From Methylicorpusculum sp. (GTDB taxonomy: Bacteria; Pseudomonadota; Gammaproteobacteria; Methylococcales; Methylomonadaceae), in contig NZ_JAUSBX010000050.1 in the NCBI RefSeq assembly GCF_030651835.1, forward strand, positions 1 through 64,000: a DNA stretch of 64,000 nucleotides. The letters are read 5' to 3'. Positions 54,588-64,000 of this stretch are shown here, piece after piece. Within the stretch, counting starts at the first letter, position 1; each line of letters begins with the position of its first letter. Under the pieces are notes generated by a model. That model worked only from the letters and a program-made list of their open reading frames with translations, did not search any database and was not told the DNA's origin. The translations under genes and the position numbers were made by a program.

Positions 54588-57428
54588 ATGTTTACTCAAC
54601 TCAACTTAAAGGCCATCACCCTCGGGTCACCCGGCGAAGATATCAGCAAAAAAGATTTGCTGACGGTTATTCAGCGCTTTAAAAATCTGCACCTCCATCA
54701 ACTAAAGCGCATACAAAGTTTTCTGCAGCCCCGGCAAAGTTGTTTCTTAAATCTGCTGCCGCTTTTATTTCACCAGAATACGCCTTTGTTGCCCGGCTTT
54801 ATAAGCAAGGAGACCCCGTCAGGTATTTCTGATTACACGCCTTCCAGACAAGCCCTTAAAGATGCCGCGCAGTTATCGAAAAATTTTAAACTCAACAATA
54901 AATTAAGAAGTCGCTACGCCATCTGGAGTATTTTTCTGATGGGCAGCGTCAGCAGTATCGCCTTTTCCAAAACCAGTGACATGGATATCTGGCTGTGCCA
55001 TGACCCGGAGTTAAGCCATGACGAATTGGAAGAACTTCAACAAAAATGCCTGGCTATTGAGGAATGGGCTACCTCGCTGGGGCTGGAAGTACACTTTTTT
55101 TTGATCGACAGCGTTAAGTTCAAAGCCGGTCAGGACACACCGATCTCATCTGAAAGCAGCGGAACAACCCAACATTATTTGCTGCTGGAAGAGTTTTACC
55201 GAACAGCACTCTATATTGCCGGAAGATCCCCGGCCTGGTGGCTGGTTCCGCCCCATCAGGAGCATCAATCAGGCTATTACACACAACATCTGATTGAAAA
55301 CCGTTTCATTTCAGGCCATGAACTGATCGATTTTGGTTCTCTGGAAGCGGTTCCTGCGGAAGAGTTTATAACCGTGACGTTGTGGCACATTTACAAAGCC
55401 ATCAATTCACCGCACAAGTCCTTCTTGAAATTATTGCTGATGGAATGTTACGCCAGCGAATATCCGAAAACACAATGGCTTTGTTCGGATATGAAAAAAA
55501 TGATTTATCAGGGAAACTTCAGAATCGGAGATCTGGATCCTTACCTGTTGATTTATGAAAAACTTGAAACCTATCTGGGCAAGGCACAAAGCGTTGAACG
55601 GCTGGAACTGGCCAGACAAAGTCTTTATATCAAAATCATGGGCTTGGGCGAACGAGAAAAGGACACTCAAAAAAGACTGCATCGCGTTGAATTTATCAAG
55701 TCTATTGCTGCTCGCTGGCACTGGCCGCCAAACTTGATCACCAGTTTAAGCCATCAACAGAGCTGGAATATTCAAAAAGCCGTGCGCGAACATGGGATGA
55801 TCATTCGTCATTTGTCAGAATGTTACCGGATGACGGTAGGCTTTGCCGGTCACTATGTTCGGGCCGATTACCAGCATCATGACGACTTGAAACTGATAGG
55901 CCGGAAATTACACGCCTTTCTGGATAAAAAACCGGGAAAAATTGAATACCTGACAACCCGGTCGGCGCTACAGGTCAGAGAAAATGAACTGAGTCTGCTT
56001 GAAACTTCATTTGCAGATAACCAGAGCGGCTGGGCACTCCATGTCGAGCGAATCAGTAACGACTCAAAACCCAAAAATCCGCCCATCAAAAAGAGTTACA
56101 GCTTACTGGAAATGCTGGCCTGGATTATCGTCAACGGGCTCTACGAAAAAAAAATCCAGCTGCACGTCCAGTCGCAGACGCTCATGCTGCAAAATCGGGA
56201 ACTGGAAACACTGACTGCTCAAATTCACAGTTTTATTTCCAGCGTTCAAGCACCTGAACTGGACAACTACAAAGCACCCGACAAAATTATAAAATCATTG
56301 TTGGTCGTTAATTTGGGCATAGACCCTGAACGGCTTAGAGACGACGGAAAATTAATTTTAAGCGAACACTCCGACCCCCTGTGTTACGGAACAGAAAAAC
56401 TCTGTTTTGTTCATTCCATCGATCAGTTATCCATCTCGAGCTGGGGAGAAATGACCACCCAGCATTGGTATGGCATGGACGGATTACTGTTTTCCTTTTT
56501 GGATATTTTCAATAATCATCAACTTCCGCTTAAAGAAAAAGATCTCACCGTCATTTGTTCAGGTTCGATCAGAGCCAAAAGCATCGTACAACGACTGCAG
56601 AACATCTTTACGCGCTTGCTGTCACTTCAGCAAAATCATCATGCCGATTACTCGCCCCGCCTGATTATTGCAGGCAGTGAACAGTTCTTCATTTTTCAAT
56701 TCGACAATCAGCTGCTTAATTTTCGCACCGCCATTTCCAGGCAAGCGTTACTCAGCGAATTTTCCGCTCCCCAACGCAGCTACAGCCCTGTTGAAATAGA
56801 TTGTGAAGCGCTGGAAAACACGGCTTTTCCATTAATTTTTGAACAAAACAAACCCGGATTCATCCAGATTTTTTTTGAATCGGACAAAAACGGGATTCAA
56901 ATTTATGTGCTCGACGAAAGAGGCTCGCTCTTCATGCAGCATCATCCCCAGGCGAATAGGGATGGGCTGTTAAACAAATATCAAACGTTCATACAAACGG
57001 TGCTTAGCCGTCATTTTTTTGAAGCCTCTATTCCGGTCGAATTTTTCGAAATCACGTCTAAGCCTTATCAGATCAACCGTTACCTGCCGAAACCCTTTGA
57101 TCTGTCGTCATCTGACAAGGTGCTTAATATCAGGGTCTCCGGAGAGATGACCGGCTATAATGCCCGGTATACGATCTACTGCAATGACAGGGAATTTTCC
57201 ACCCTCAACTACGGCAAGCAGGTCATCAATGAAGCGGTAAACTATATTTTGGAATTCCGCAAATCAGGACAAAGTTATCCGATCCATATCTCTGATATTG
57301 AAGTCCCGCTTGCCACATTGGGCATAACCAACCCCGGCGTGTTGCAAACTCTGCATTTTTTGAAATACAAGCAAAAGATAGAAGACAGGATTAATGGCGC
57401 GAACCTTTTACAAGCCATCAATCAGTAA
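54588..57428 (+). CDS. cyaA: Class I adenylate cyclase
   Basis: The 946-residue product makes cAMP from ATP. The N-terminal nucleotidyltransferase-like catalytic site is GSVSSIAFSKTSDMDIWLCHD (about 118-139), and LKLLLMECYASEYP is typical of class I. The remaining 500 residues are the regulatory region found in enteric CyaA, which responds to PTS state. It is about 100 residues longer than E. coli CyaA (848). ATG 54588 is preferred over a TTG at 54558. No crp gene is in the window. Confidence 0.95.
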   Translation: MFTQLNLKAITLGSPGEDISKKDLLTVIQRFKNLHLHQLKRIQSFLQPRQSCFLNLLPLLFHQNTPLLPGFISKETPSGISDYTPSRQALKDAAQLSKNFKLNNKLRSRYAIWSIFLMGSVSSIAFSKTSDMDIWLCHDPELSHDELEELQQKCLAIEEWATSLGLEVHFFLIDSVKFKAGQDTPISSESSGTTQHYLLLEEFYRTALYIAGRSPAWWLVPPHQEHQSGYYTQHLIENRFISGHELIDFGSLEAVPAEEFITVTLWHIYKAINSPHKSFLKLLLMECYASEYPKTQWLCSDMKKMIYQGNFRIGDLDPYLLIYEKLETYLGKAQSVERLELARQSLYIKIMGLGEREKDTQKRLHRVEFIKSIAARWHWPPNLITSLSHQQSWNIQKAVREHGMIIRHLSECYRMTVGFAGHYVRADYQHHDDLKLIGRKLHAFLDKKPGKIEYLTTRSALQVRENELSLLETSFADNQSGWALHVERISNDSKPKNPPIKKSYSLLEMLAWIIVNGLYEKKIQLHVQSQTLMLQNRELETLTAQIHSFISSVQAPELDNYKAPDKIIKSLLVVNLGIDPERLRDDGKLILSEHSDPLCYGTEKLCFVHSIDQLSISSWGEMTTQHWYGMDGLLFSFLDIFNNHQLPLKEKDLTVICSGSIRAKSIVQRLQNIFTRLLSLQQNHHADYSPRLIIAGSEQFFIFQFDNQLLNFRTAISRQALLSEFSAPQRSYSPVEIDCEALENTAFPLIFEQNKPGFIQIFFESDKNGIQIYVLDERGSLFMQHHPQANRDGLLNKYQTFIQTVLSRHFFEASIPVEFFEITSKPYQINRYLPKPFDLSSSDKVLNIRVSGEMTGYNARYTIYCNDREFSTLNYGKQVINEAVNYILEFRKSGQSYPIHISDIEVPLATLGITNPGVLQTLHFLKYKQKIEDRINGANLLQAINQ

Positions 57429-57451
57429 CGCTATAGTCCGGCTTTAAATGT

Positions 57452-57496
57452 CCCTTATCTTAACGCTCTTCCTGAGAACGAAGGTTAGGATAAGGG
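57452..57496 (+). terminator. Hairpin downstream of cyaA
   Basis: CCCTTATCTTAAC (57452-57464) and GTTAGGATAAGGG (57484-57496) form a 13-bp stem with one mismatch. Only TTATTAATT follows, so it may be a weak terminator. Confidence 0.4.
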
Positions 57497-57655
57497 TTAT
57501 TAATTGAGTAGATGGCTGAAGTATTTCGGAAGAGAATGAGTTTAACTCCGACACTTCGAAGTCCGACTGTAGATGCAAATCCATTCGCATCTACAGCAAT
57601 ACTTCTTTAAGCAGCTTTAAAACTTAACCGGTTATTAGTCAGTTTTTCTCACTAT

Positions 57656-58204
57656 TTAAGCTGCTTTTTTACGACGGCTTACTGCCATCAAACCCATTAA
57701 ACCGGTACCCAAAAACCAGGCAGCCGCAGGTAAAGGCACTGGAGCACCCGCTTCTGAAGAGATGATGTCAACAGCAAAAAGCGATTTAACGTTATTGATG
57801 GCCAGTGTTGGATCAATAAAGAATAATTGGTAAGAAGTTCCGCCTAACGAACTAATCTCGTTATTTCCCGCTTCACCAACCCATCCTGCTCCGGAAAGAT
57901 ACCCTATTTGAAAATTGCTTGATTCAGATAGCGTGCCCGTTCCGCTACCGGAAGTGAGGTCCCAATTGATCCCATTTTGCGTAAAACCAAGTTTGGTTCC
58001 GCCGTTAAACGATATGATCGGCACAGCAGTCGTAACATCGACATTGTCTTCGAAGATGCCAAACTGAGAAGCCGTGGGAAGACCCATCAAAGTCTCAAGA
58101 TTAAAGAAATTACTGTCAGCATTGGTTGGCGCCCAAACATTGGCAGAAGCCATGTTGGAAACCAGCAACAGCAACGGCATAAGCGCTATGTGTTTATTTT
58201 TCAA
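57656..58204 (-). CDS. Secreted protein with VPLPA-type C-terminal sorting signal
   Basis: The 182-residue product has an N-terminal signal peptide (MKNKHIALMPLLLLVSNMASA) and a C-terminus of PVPLPAAAWFLGTGLMGL followed by RRKK. That order, VPLPA motif, hydrophobic helix and basic end, is the PEP-CTERM-like (VPLPA) tag that exosortase-type systems recognise. The middle is a low-charge beta-type domain of unknown family. No exosortase or companion genes are in the window, so the processing enzyme must be encoded elsewhere. Confidence 0.87.
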   Translation of the reverse strand: MKNKHIALMPLLLLVSNMASANVWAPTNADSNFFNLETLMGLPTASQFGIFEDNVDVTTAVPIISFNGGTKLGFTQNGINWDLTSGSGTGTLSESSNFQIGYLSGAGWVGEAGNNEISSLGGTSYQLFFIDPTLAINNVKSLFAVDIISSEAGAPVPLPAAAWFLGTGLMGLMAVSRRKKAA

Positions 58205-58552
58205 AATGATTCTCCATAAGAAATCAGATCCGATTAAGCCATCCCTGAATAAGTGTCCTTTTTAACGCAGTAACAGGGCCATTGAACATATAACCCATGC
58301 GCTAACAAGGATAATAAGCTGACCCTCCCCTTTTCTCGGTACGTTTGCGCACACAGAAATAAAGAGGCCGTACTAACTCATTTAATTCCGTTCCTATTGC
58401 TGAATTGAAGTTAGTTCGATAGCGCACAGACCAACGCCAATCTTCTCTATACAGTCTATGACTGACGTGCTGCGCCACTTTGCATCGTTTTCAGATCTTG
58501 CACCGGACTAGAAACCGGATGATCTCGTCATTCATTACATTTCAGGTGTCCT
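58205..58552. other. Gene-free divergent region
   Basis: These 348 bp separate the minus-strand VPLPA protein gene from the plus-strand TolC-like gene. Promoters for both must lie here; I found no repeat, RNA gene or strong hairpin. Confidence 0.35.
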
Positions 58553-59842
58553 ATGCTGAGTTCAAAACCCGGTCTGAGAATCAGTCTGCTAGGCGGGTTA
58601 TTGCTTATCCCTGTAGCGAGCACCTCAGCAGAAACACTGGAAGAAGCCTGGGATATTGCAATCGAAAACAACCATCAAATTAAAGCGGCACAAGCCGATA
58701 CCACTGCAACGGAACAAAACCTTTTTTCGGCACAGGGGCAACGGCTTCCGGAACTCAATATAGGTACCGGATATACCCAACTTAACGAAACTCCGGCGGC
58801 AAAAGCCAATTTTGCCGGTCAGTCAGCCGAATTCAATACCTCACAAGCCGGCAGTATGAATGCACATGCGATTGCTTCTGTACCGGTTTTCACCAGCGGC
58901 CGCATCAGTCATAACATCAAAGCTGCCGAGGCAACCTTTCAAGCCGCACAACATAACGAAATCAGTTCCGTACTGACCATCAAAATGCAGGTATCGGCCG
59001 CTTATATTGCAGTGTTGCGTCTAGACGGCGCGGTGCAGGTTGCTCAAGAACATCTCAGCAGTTTGGTCGAACATCAAAGGGATGTTAAAAATCTGTTCGA
59101 CCAGGACATGGTGGCGAAGAACGATTTATTAGCGGCGAATGTCGAGTTGGCCAATGCTCAGCAACTGTTGCTACAGGCCAATAATCAGCTTGATATTGCC
59201 CAAGCCCAATATAACCAGTTACTCGACCGTAGCCTGACGGATCCTGTGGTTGTCACCCCGCAGTTTCCGCAAATACCCGTGGGCAGTTTAAACGAACTGA
59301 GCACTAACGCCTTGTCGCAGCGTCCTGAACTGCTGGTACTCGACAAACAAATACAAGCCCTGGAGCAGCAAGCACAAAGTGTGGCGGCGGATTCTTTGCC
59401 CCAAGTCGCAGTCAACGGCGGCTATCAATACCAGGAAAACCGTTATCAGTCTTACGAGGGCTTATGGATGGTCAATGTCGGTATGCAATGGAAATTGTTC
59501 GACGGCAGCACCCGGCATACCCGGGATGCCATTTTTCGTCGGGCGGTTTCTCTAAAAGAGCAACGCGACGATTTAAGCAGCACGATCGGTTTGCAGGTGC
59601 GCAAAACCTGGCTGGCTATTCAGGAAGCCCAGCAACGAACCGAGGTCACCCGACTCGCCATTACAGAAGCGGATGAAAACCTTAAAGTGACAACTAACCG
59701 CTATAAAAATGGCTTGGCCACCAATACCGAAGTCCTGAGAGCAGAAGAACTGCGCGCCAGAACGTATGATAATTTCAATAACTCAAATTACGACACCGCC
59801 TTGTCAACCCTGCAATTGCGTTATGCAATGGGGGTTTTGTAA
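58553..59842 (+). CDS. TolC-family outer-membrane efflux protein
   Basis: The 429-residue product has a signal peptide (to TSA near residue 26) and two homologous halves of long helices with beta strands, as in TolC-type channels. LEEAWDIAIENNHQIKAA opens the first half; QIPVGSLNELSTNALSQRPELLVLDKQI opens the second. It is the outer-membrane channel of the export system encoded by the next three genes, whose first gene starts at the base after its stop codon. Confidence 0.92.
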   Translation: MLSSKPGLRISLLGGLLLIPVASTSAETLEEAWDIAIENNHQIKAAQADTTATEQNLFSAQGQRLPELNIGTGYTQLNETPAAKANFAGQSAEFNTSQAGSMNAHAIASVPVFTSGRISHNIKAAEATFQAAQHNEISSVLTIKMQVSAAYIAVLRLDGAVQVAQEHLSSLVEHQRDVKNLFDQDMVAKNDLLAANVELANAQQLLLQANNQLDIAQAQYNQLLDRSLTDPVVVTPQFPQIPVGSLNELSTNALSQRPELLVLDKQIQALEQQAQSVAADSLPQVAVNGGYQYQENRYQSYEGLWMVNVGMQWKLFDGSTRHTRDAIFRRAVSLKEQRDDLSSTIGLQVRKTWLAIQEAQQRTEVTRLAITEADENLKVTTNRYKNGLATNTEVLRAEELRARTYDNFNNSNYDTALSTLQLRYAMGVL

Positions 59843-60952
59843 ATGGAAAAACGAACCCGGCTACTCGCAATCGTCGGAATAATTACCGGCATTTTGCTTG
59901 TTTCTCTAGCAGTATGGTGGTTTTGGTTGCGCGAACCACCCTTCCCTGAGGGTCTGGTACAGGCGAATGGCCGTATCGAGGGCGATCATTACACTGTATC
60001 GGGCAAGTGGCCCGGTCGTATCATTGAGATGCTGGTAAGGGAAGGTGATTTTGTTGTAACAGGACAAGTGATGATCAAACTGGATGATGCCCAGACACTA
60101 GCCAAACTCAATCAAGCCAAATCGGCTGTGGACGTCATTGCCGCCCAACTCAGGGCAGCTGAAACTTCGCTGAGCGTATTCAAGAAAAATGTGCCTTTAA
60201 AAATAGCAACGGCCAAAGCCGGGCTAAATCATGCCGATGCCGAGCTGATTTCCAGCCACGCTACTGAACAGCAAATGTTCAAGGATGCAGAACGATTTCA
60301 AGCCTTGTTGTTAACAGAGACCGTAGAAAAGCACCGCAGCGAACTGGCTGATTTAAGCTGGAAAGTTGCCCAAGCCCAGCACCGCACTGCCCGTGCAGCA
60401 AGAATCCAGGCTGAAAAACTACTGGCAGAAACTGAACTGGGCTGGGATCAGATCGAAGCGAACACTAATGAAGTGGCTGCAATAGCCGCACAACTGAAAC
60501 AAGGTCAAGCCGCCCTGGCGGAAGCCCAAAGCGTGATGAATGACTTGATCATTCGGGCTCCGGCCTCGGGAATGGTGACTACCCGTATCGCCGATAACGG
60601 CGAAATGGTAGCCGCCGGCAGTCCATTATTTGATATTGTCGATCTGGACAGCCTGTATTTAAAAGTCTATGTTCCACAAAAAGAAATAGGCAAGGTTCGC
60701 CTGGGCTTGCCCGCACAAATTTTTACCGATGCCTTTCCGGATAAACCGTTTCCTGCGGTGATTCGCTATATCGCTTCCCAGGCAGAGTTTACCCCCAAAG
60801 AAGTTCAGACGCAGGATGAACGGGTCAAACTGGTCTACGCCGTCAAACTTTATCTGGCTGAAAATCCTCAGCATCAGCTGACGCCGGGACTGCCCGCAGA
60901 CGCGGTAATCCGCTGGCAAGAGGAAAGCCCATGGGCGAAGCCGCGCTGGTGA
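59843..60952 (+). CDS. HlyD-family membrane fusion protein (YbhG-like)
   Basis: The 369-residue product has one N-terminal membrane helix (about 8-27), a biotinyl-lipoyl domain split by a long coiled coil (AKLNQAKSAVDVIAAQLRAAE.., about 90-220), and IIRAPASGMVTTRIADNGEMV closing the lipoyl part. It resembles YbhG, which serves an ABC exporter rather than an RND pump. It overlaps the ATPase gene by up to 22 bp, or 4 bp if GTG 60949 is used there. Confidence 0.92.
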   Translation: MEKRTRLLAIVGIITGILLVSLAVWWFWLREPPFPEGLVQANGRIEGDHYTVSGKWPGRIIEMLVREGDFVVTGQVMIKLDDAQTLAKLNQAKSAVDVIAAQLRAAETSLSVFKKNVPLKIATAKAGLNHADAELISSHATEQQMFKDAERFQALLLTETVEKHRSELADLSWKVAQAQHRTARAARIQAEKLLAETELGWDQIEANTNEVAAIAAQLKQGQAALAEAQSVMNDLIIRAPASGMVTTRIADNGEMVAAGSPLFDIVDLDSLYLKVYVPQKEIGKVRLGLPAQIFTDAFPDKPFPAVIRYIASQAEFTPKEVQTQDERVKLVYAVKLYLAENPQHQLTPGLPADAVIRWQEESPWAKPRW

Positions 60953-62895
60953 ACGAAAACCCGGTTATCGATATTCGCGGACTCCGTAAAAGTTACAAAA
61001 AAAAGCTGGCTGTCGATGGGGTGGCCTTAACCGTCAAGCAAGGCGAAATTTATGGATTAATCGGCCCTGACGGTGCCGGCAAAAGCAGTCTGATGAAAGC
61101 TATTGCCGGCGTCCTGTCGTTTGAACAAGGTTCATTAACCGTATTTGAAGTCAACATCGATTCGGAAGCGGCGGCGGAAAAGGTCAAAGGCAGGCTGGGC
61201 TTCATGCCTCAAGGCCTGGGACTGAATCTTTACGGCGATTTGTCGGTTGAGGAAAACATCGATTTTTTTGCGCAACTGCGGCAAGTATCTCTCCAGCAAC
61301 TGAGCGAACGTAAAGAAAAGCTGTTGACGATGACCCGACTCGACAAGTTTCGTGACCGGCCAATGAAAAATCTCTCCGGCGGCATGAAACAAAAACTGGG
61401 CTTGGTTTGCACACTGATCCATAACCCCGAACTGGTCATTCTTGATGAGCCAACCACTGGCGTGGACCCGGTTTCCAGGCGGGACTTTTGGGCCATACTC
61501 GCCGAGTTGCTGCGCGAACAGGGCACCACCGCGCTGGTGTCCACGGCGTATATGGATGAAGCGGCACGTTTTCACCGCTTGTCTCTCATGTATAACGGCC
61601 AAGTGCTGGCCGATGGCGAACCGGATGCCATTTGTCAGCAAGCGCAAGGTTGCATGGTTGAGCTGACGAGCGAGTCACAGACAGAAGCGCTTGGCAAACT
61701 GAAATCCCATTATCCGCAACTGGAAGCCATTGGCACCAAAATCAGGGTATTTGTCGATAACCTGGCATTAGATGAAGCGGCCAGCACCGTTTCCGGCCAT
61801 CTTGACGGCTTGCAGATCAAATCGATCAAAGCCTTTGATGCTGAATTGGAAGACGCCTTTATCGCCTTGTTACGCCAGGGTCCGTTAGCCCCGAAAACCG
61901 GCAAAGATGAAAGCATTCCGCGCTTTGACAAGACCTTACCCGACGATAAAGCCATCGCCATAGAAGCCAGGCAATTATGCAAGGATTTTGATCAATTCCG
62001 GTCGGTCGATAAAATCAGTTTCAAGGTCAGACAAGGCGAAATATTTGGATTGCTGGGCGCCAACGGCGCCGGTAAGACGACCGCGATCAAAATGCTGACC
62101 GGAATACTGCCGCCCAGTGACGGTGAAGGTCAGGTTGCAGGCGCCGACATGCGTAATGCCGCTCAGGCGATCAAGGAACGCATAGGCTATATGTCCCAGG
62201 CATTTTCGCTGTATCTGGATTTGACCGTCATCGAAAATATTCATCTCTACGCCAGCATCTACGGCGTTAGCCGGAGCATCCTCAAACAGCGCCTGGACTG
62301 GGTAATACAAATTGCCGGATTGGAAGAGGTCACGGCACAATTGGCGGGCAGCCTGCCTATGGGCGTCAGGCAAAGGCTCGCTTTGGGCTGCGCACTGGTA
62401 CACCAACCCGGCGTCTTGTTTCTGGATGAACCCACGTCGGGTGTCGATCCTATCGGACGGCGGCATTTCTGGGAAATCCTGATGCATCTGGCCAACGTCG
62501 AGCAGGTGGCTATTTTAGTGACCACCCATTACATGAGCGAAGCCGAACACTGCGACCATCTGGCATTAATGTATGCCGGACGAGTAATTGCCGACGATAC
62601 GCCCGGCAATATGATTCAGGCGCTGCAAGATGAGGCCGGCCAACTGCTGAATATAACTACCGATCAGCCATTACAAGCGCTGGCCTTATTTGAAAAAAGC
62701 GATTTCAAAGGCGTAGCGTTATTCGGCCGGCATATTCATTTGCTGGCACAGGATAGAGACACCGCCGAAAAAAAGATTCGCGAACTGCTGGATAAAGAGT
62801 CTATCAAATTGCTCAACTTATCAGCCGACGCACCGTCATTGGAGGACGTATTTGTGTACAGGGTGTTGGCCCTGGAAAATCAGGAGCCCGAATGA
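60931..62895 (+). CDS. Double ABC ATPase of an ABC-2 exporter (YbhF-like)
   Basis: The 654-residue product contains two nucleotide-binding domains. The first has Walker A GPDGAGKSSLM (about 46-56), signature LSGGMKQKL and Walker B LVILDEPTTGVDP. The second has GANGAGKTTAI (about 373-383), a degenerate signature LPMGVRQRL and LFLDEPTSGVDP. Fused pairs of this type (YbhF) power exporters with YbhS/YbhR permeases. The GTG at 60949 overlaps the upstream stop as GTGA and is a possible alternative start. The permease gene overlaps its end. Confidence 0.93.
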   Translation: MGEAALVNENPVIDIRGLRKSYKKKLAVDGVALTVKQGEIYGLIGPDGAGKSSLMKAIAGVLSFEQGSLTVFEVNIDSEAAAEKVKGRLGFMPQGLGLNLYGDLSVEENIDFFAQLRQVSLQQLSERKEKLLTMTRLDKFRDRPMKNLSGGMKQKLGLVCTLIHNPELVILDEPTTGVDPVSRRDFWAILAELLREQGTTALVSTAYMDEAARFHRLSLMYNGQVLADGEPDAICQQAQGCMVELTSESQTEALGKLKSHYPQLEAIGTKIRVFVDNLALDEAASTVSGHLDGLQIKSIKAFDAELEDAFIALLRQGPLAPKTGKDESIPRFDKTLPDDKAIAIEARQLCKDFDQFRSVDKISFKVRQGEIFGLLGANGAGKTTAIKMLTGILPPSDGEGQVAGADMRNAAQAIKERIGYMSQAFSLYLDLTVIENIHLYASIYGVSRSILKQRLDWVIQIAGLEEVTAQLAGSLPMGVRQRLALGCALVHQPGVLFLDEPTSGVDPIGRRHFWEILMHLANVEQVAILVTTHYMSEAEHCDHLALMYAGRVIADDTPGNMIQALQDEAGQLLNITTDQPLQALALFEKSDFKGVALFGRHIHLLAQDRDTAEKKIRELLDKESIKLLNLSADAPSLEDVFVYRVLALENQEPE

Positions 62896-64000
62896 ATCTT
62901 ACCCGGGTCTGGGCAGTTACTTACAAGGAATGGCGCGAAATTTTGCGCGACCGGCTGTTCTTTGCGATGGCCTTCCTGCTGCCGGTCGGTATCTTCATGG
63001 TGTTGGGTTATGGCATTTCCTTCGATGTCGAAAAAATTCCGTTTGCAGTGCTGGATCTGGATCGCAGCGCAATGAGCCGTGACTTCCTGCACCGGTTTAT
63101 GGATTCACGTTACTTCGATTACCAAGGCCATGTCACCAGTGAGCGCGAGCTTGACCCTCTGCTGGCCAACAGCGATATACGCTTTGCCATTATCATACCG
63201 CCCCGTTTTCAGGAGCAGCTGCTGGCCGGACAAGCCACGTCGGTGCAAAGCCTGATCGATGGCGTATTTCCTTATCGCGCCGAAGTGGCAAAAGGCTATG
63301 TTTCGGCGATTATCGCCAATTTCAATGCTCAATCACTGGTCAATCATTTAGCCGGTACGCAGGGAAAGTCTCAAGAACAAGCGCGCGCTCAGGTGGCGCC
63401 GCTGCGTCTGGAATCGCGCTATTTGTATAACCAGGCCTTGCGCAGTCAATGGTCCATCTCATCCGGCCTGATGATGCTGGTGTTGATGGTGACGCCTCCG
63501 TTTCTGACGGCGCTGGGCGTGGTTCGTGAAAAAGAAAACGGCTCTATTTATAATATCTATGCCTCAACCATCAGCCGCAGTGAATTTATTCTGGGCAAGT
63601 TCCTGCCCTATTTGTTGATATCCAGCCTGAATATTCTGATTTTGTGGTGGGTGGTAATGAACGTATTCGGCACGCCGTTTAAGGGCCATCCGTTTTTTTA
63701 TTATGCCGCGTCAGTGATCTATGTGATCTGTACCGCCGGAGTGGGATTGCTGATCTCGCTACTGGTAAGAACCCAGGTTGCGGCAGTGATGCTGACCATG
63801 GTGGTCTCCTTTGTCCCTGCCATGTTGTATTCAGGTTTGCTGGTGCCTATCGAATCGATGGCCGCCGCCACTCAATTTGAGTCGCATTTATTTCCGACAC
63901 TATATTATCTTAGAATTACCTGGGGCAGCTTTCTTAAAGGTCTGGGTTGGGAAGAGCTGTGGTTCGATGTGTTGGCGCTGATGCTATACGCGGTTATCCT
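62892..64000 (+). CDS. ABC-2 type permease (YbhS/YbhR-like), partial at window end
   Basis: This frame begins at ATG 62892, overlapping the ATPase stop (ATGA), and stays open to the window end, so at least 369 residues are seen. It opens MNLTRVWAVTYKEWREILRD with a first membrane helix near 24-42, then a large periplasmic domain (about 45-185), then four or more helices: MMLVLMVTPPFLTALGVV, YLLISSLNILILWWVV, VICTAGVGLLISLLV and LTMVVSFVPAMLYSG. GVVREKENGSI is the ABC-2 coupling signature. The C-terminal part is outside. Confidence 0.9.
   Translation, partial: MNLTRVWAVTYKEWREILRDRLFFAMAFLLPVGIFMVLGYGISFDVEKIPFAVLDLDRSAMSRDFLHRFMDSRYFDYQGHVTSERELDPLLANSDIRFAIIIPPRFQEQLLAGQATSVQSLIDGVFPYRAEVAKGYVSAIIANFNAQSLVNHLAGTQGKSQEQARAQVAPLRLESRYLYNQALRSQWSISSGLMMLVLMVTPPFLTALGVVREKENGSIYNIYASTISRSEFILGKFLPYLLISSLNILILWWVVMNVFGTPFKGHPFFYYAASVIYVICTAGVGLLISLLVRTQVAAVMLTMVVSFVPAMLYSGLLVPIESMAAATQFESHLFPTLYYLRITWGSFLKGLGWEELWFDVLALMLYAVI

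Noticed and set aside
1-64000. CRISPR array
   Set aside because: The repeats seen are dispersed, palindromic and unequal in spacing; there is no tandem array of repeats and unique spacers, and no cas gene.
1-64000. Methane or methanol oxidation genes
   Set aside because: Searched for because of the likely lineage; none of the genes in the window can be called pmo, mmo or mxa.

Overview
The window looks like one contiguous piece of a gammaproteobacterial chromosome of moderate GC content. Class I (Enterobacteria-type) adenylate cyclase, gamma-type GshA, RecBCD, a YqiB/DUF1249 protein and YigZ all point to Gammaproteobacteria. A 4Fe-4S APS-type CysH, a VPLPA-type C-terminal sorting signal, cytochrome c4 and many intergenic palindromic repeats would fit an environmental lineage such as the methanotrophic Methylococcales. 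That family-level placement is inference: no methane-oxidation gene is visible here.

Layout. 1-5 kb: Nudix hydrolase, cytochrome c4 with a small secreted partner, a small alpha/beta hydrolase, a membrane di-iron hydroxylase and a Tat-exported MepK-like murein peptidase. 5.3-9.5 kb: an RND efflux pump with its membrane fusion protein. 10-12.2 kb: a CrgA-clade LysR regulator with a perfect 27-bp palindrome upstream, a YfcD-like Nudix hydrolase with a good promoter, and tRNA-Asp. 12.3-16.1 kb: a small secreted protein, a FecA-like TonB-dependent receptor and a PepSY protein. 16.2-18.8 kb: an Anbu proteasome homologue, a transglutaminase and a ParA-like ATPase. 19-24.8 kb: a lipoprotein, a DUF4105 protein, then a compact operon of DUF938 methyltransferase, SDR-like protein without the catalytic Tyr, DUF1326 and DUF2182. 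25-32 kb: a PAS4-GGDEF-EAL protein, a broken response regulator, and a SulP transporter fused to two universal-stress domains. 32.7-41.9 kb: recC-recB-recD, overlapping by 4 bp each. 42-49.9 kb: yigZ, trpS, PilZ, PTPS/QueD, DUF1249, recQ, gshA, cysH. 49.9-52.1 kb: an amber-interrupted RAYT transposase between two copies of a duplicated segment, then an HD-GYP phosphodiesterase. 52.5-57.4 kb: argH, a histidine phosphatase and cyaA. 57.6-64 kb: a VPLPA-CTERM protein and a TolC/HlyD/ABC/ABC-2 export operon that runs off the window.

How the genes work together. recCBD is one DNA-repair operon and recQ lies nearby. gshA and cysH pair thiol synthesis with sulfate reduction. GGDEF-EAL, PilZ and HD-GYP proteins are all c-di-GMP parts, while CyaA supplies cAMP. 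Two separate exporters are present: an RND pump without an outer-membrane gene beside it, and a YbhGFSR-like ABC exporter with its own TolC.

The least explained material is non-coding: at least four families of structured intergenic repeats, one of them MITE-like with 19-bp terminal inverted repeats, plus the RAYT-associated duplication. Among the protein-coding loci, the DUF938/SDR/DUF1326/DUF2182 operon and the reduced Anbu-transglutaminase pair are the best candidates for poorly described biology. No CRISPR array, prophage, rRNA or intact insertion sequence was seen.
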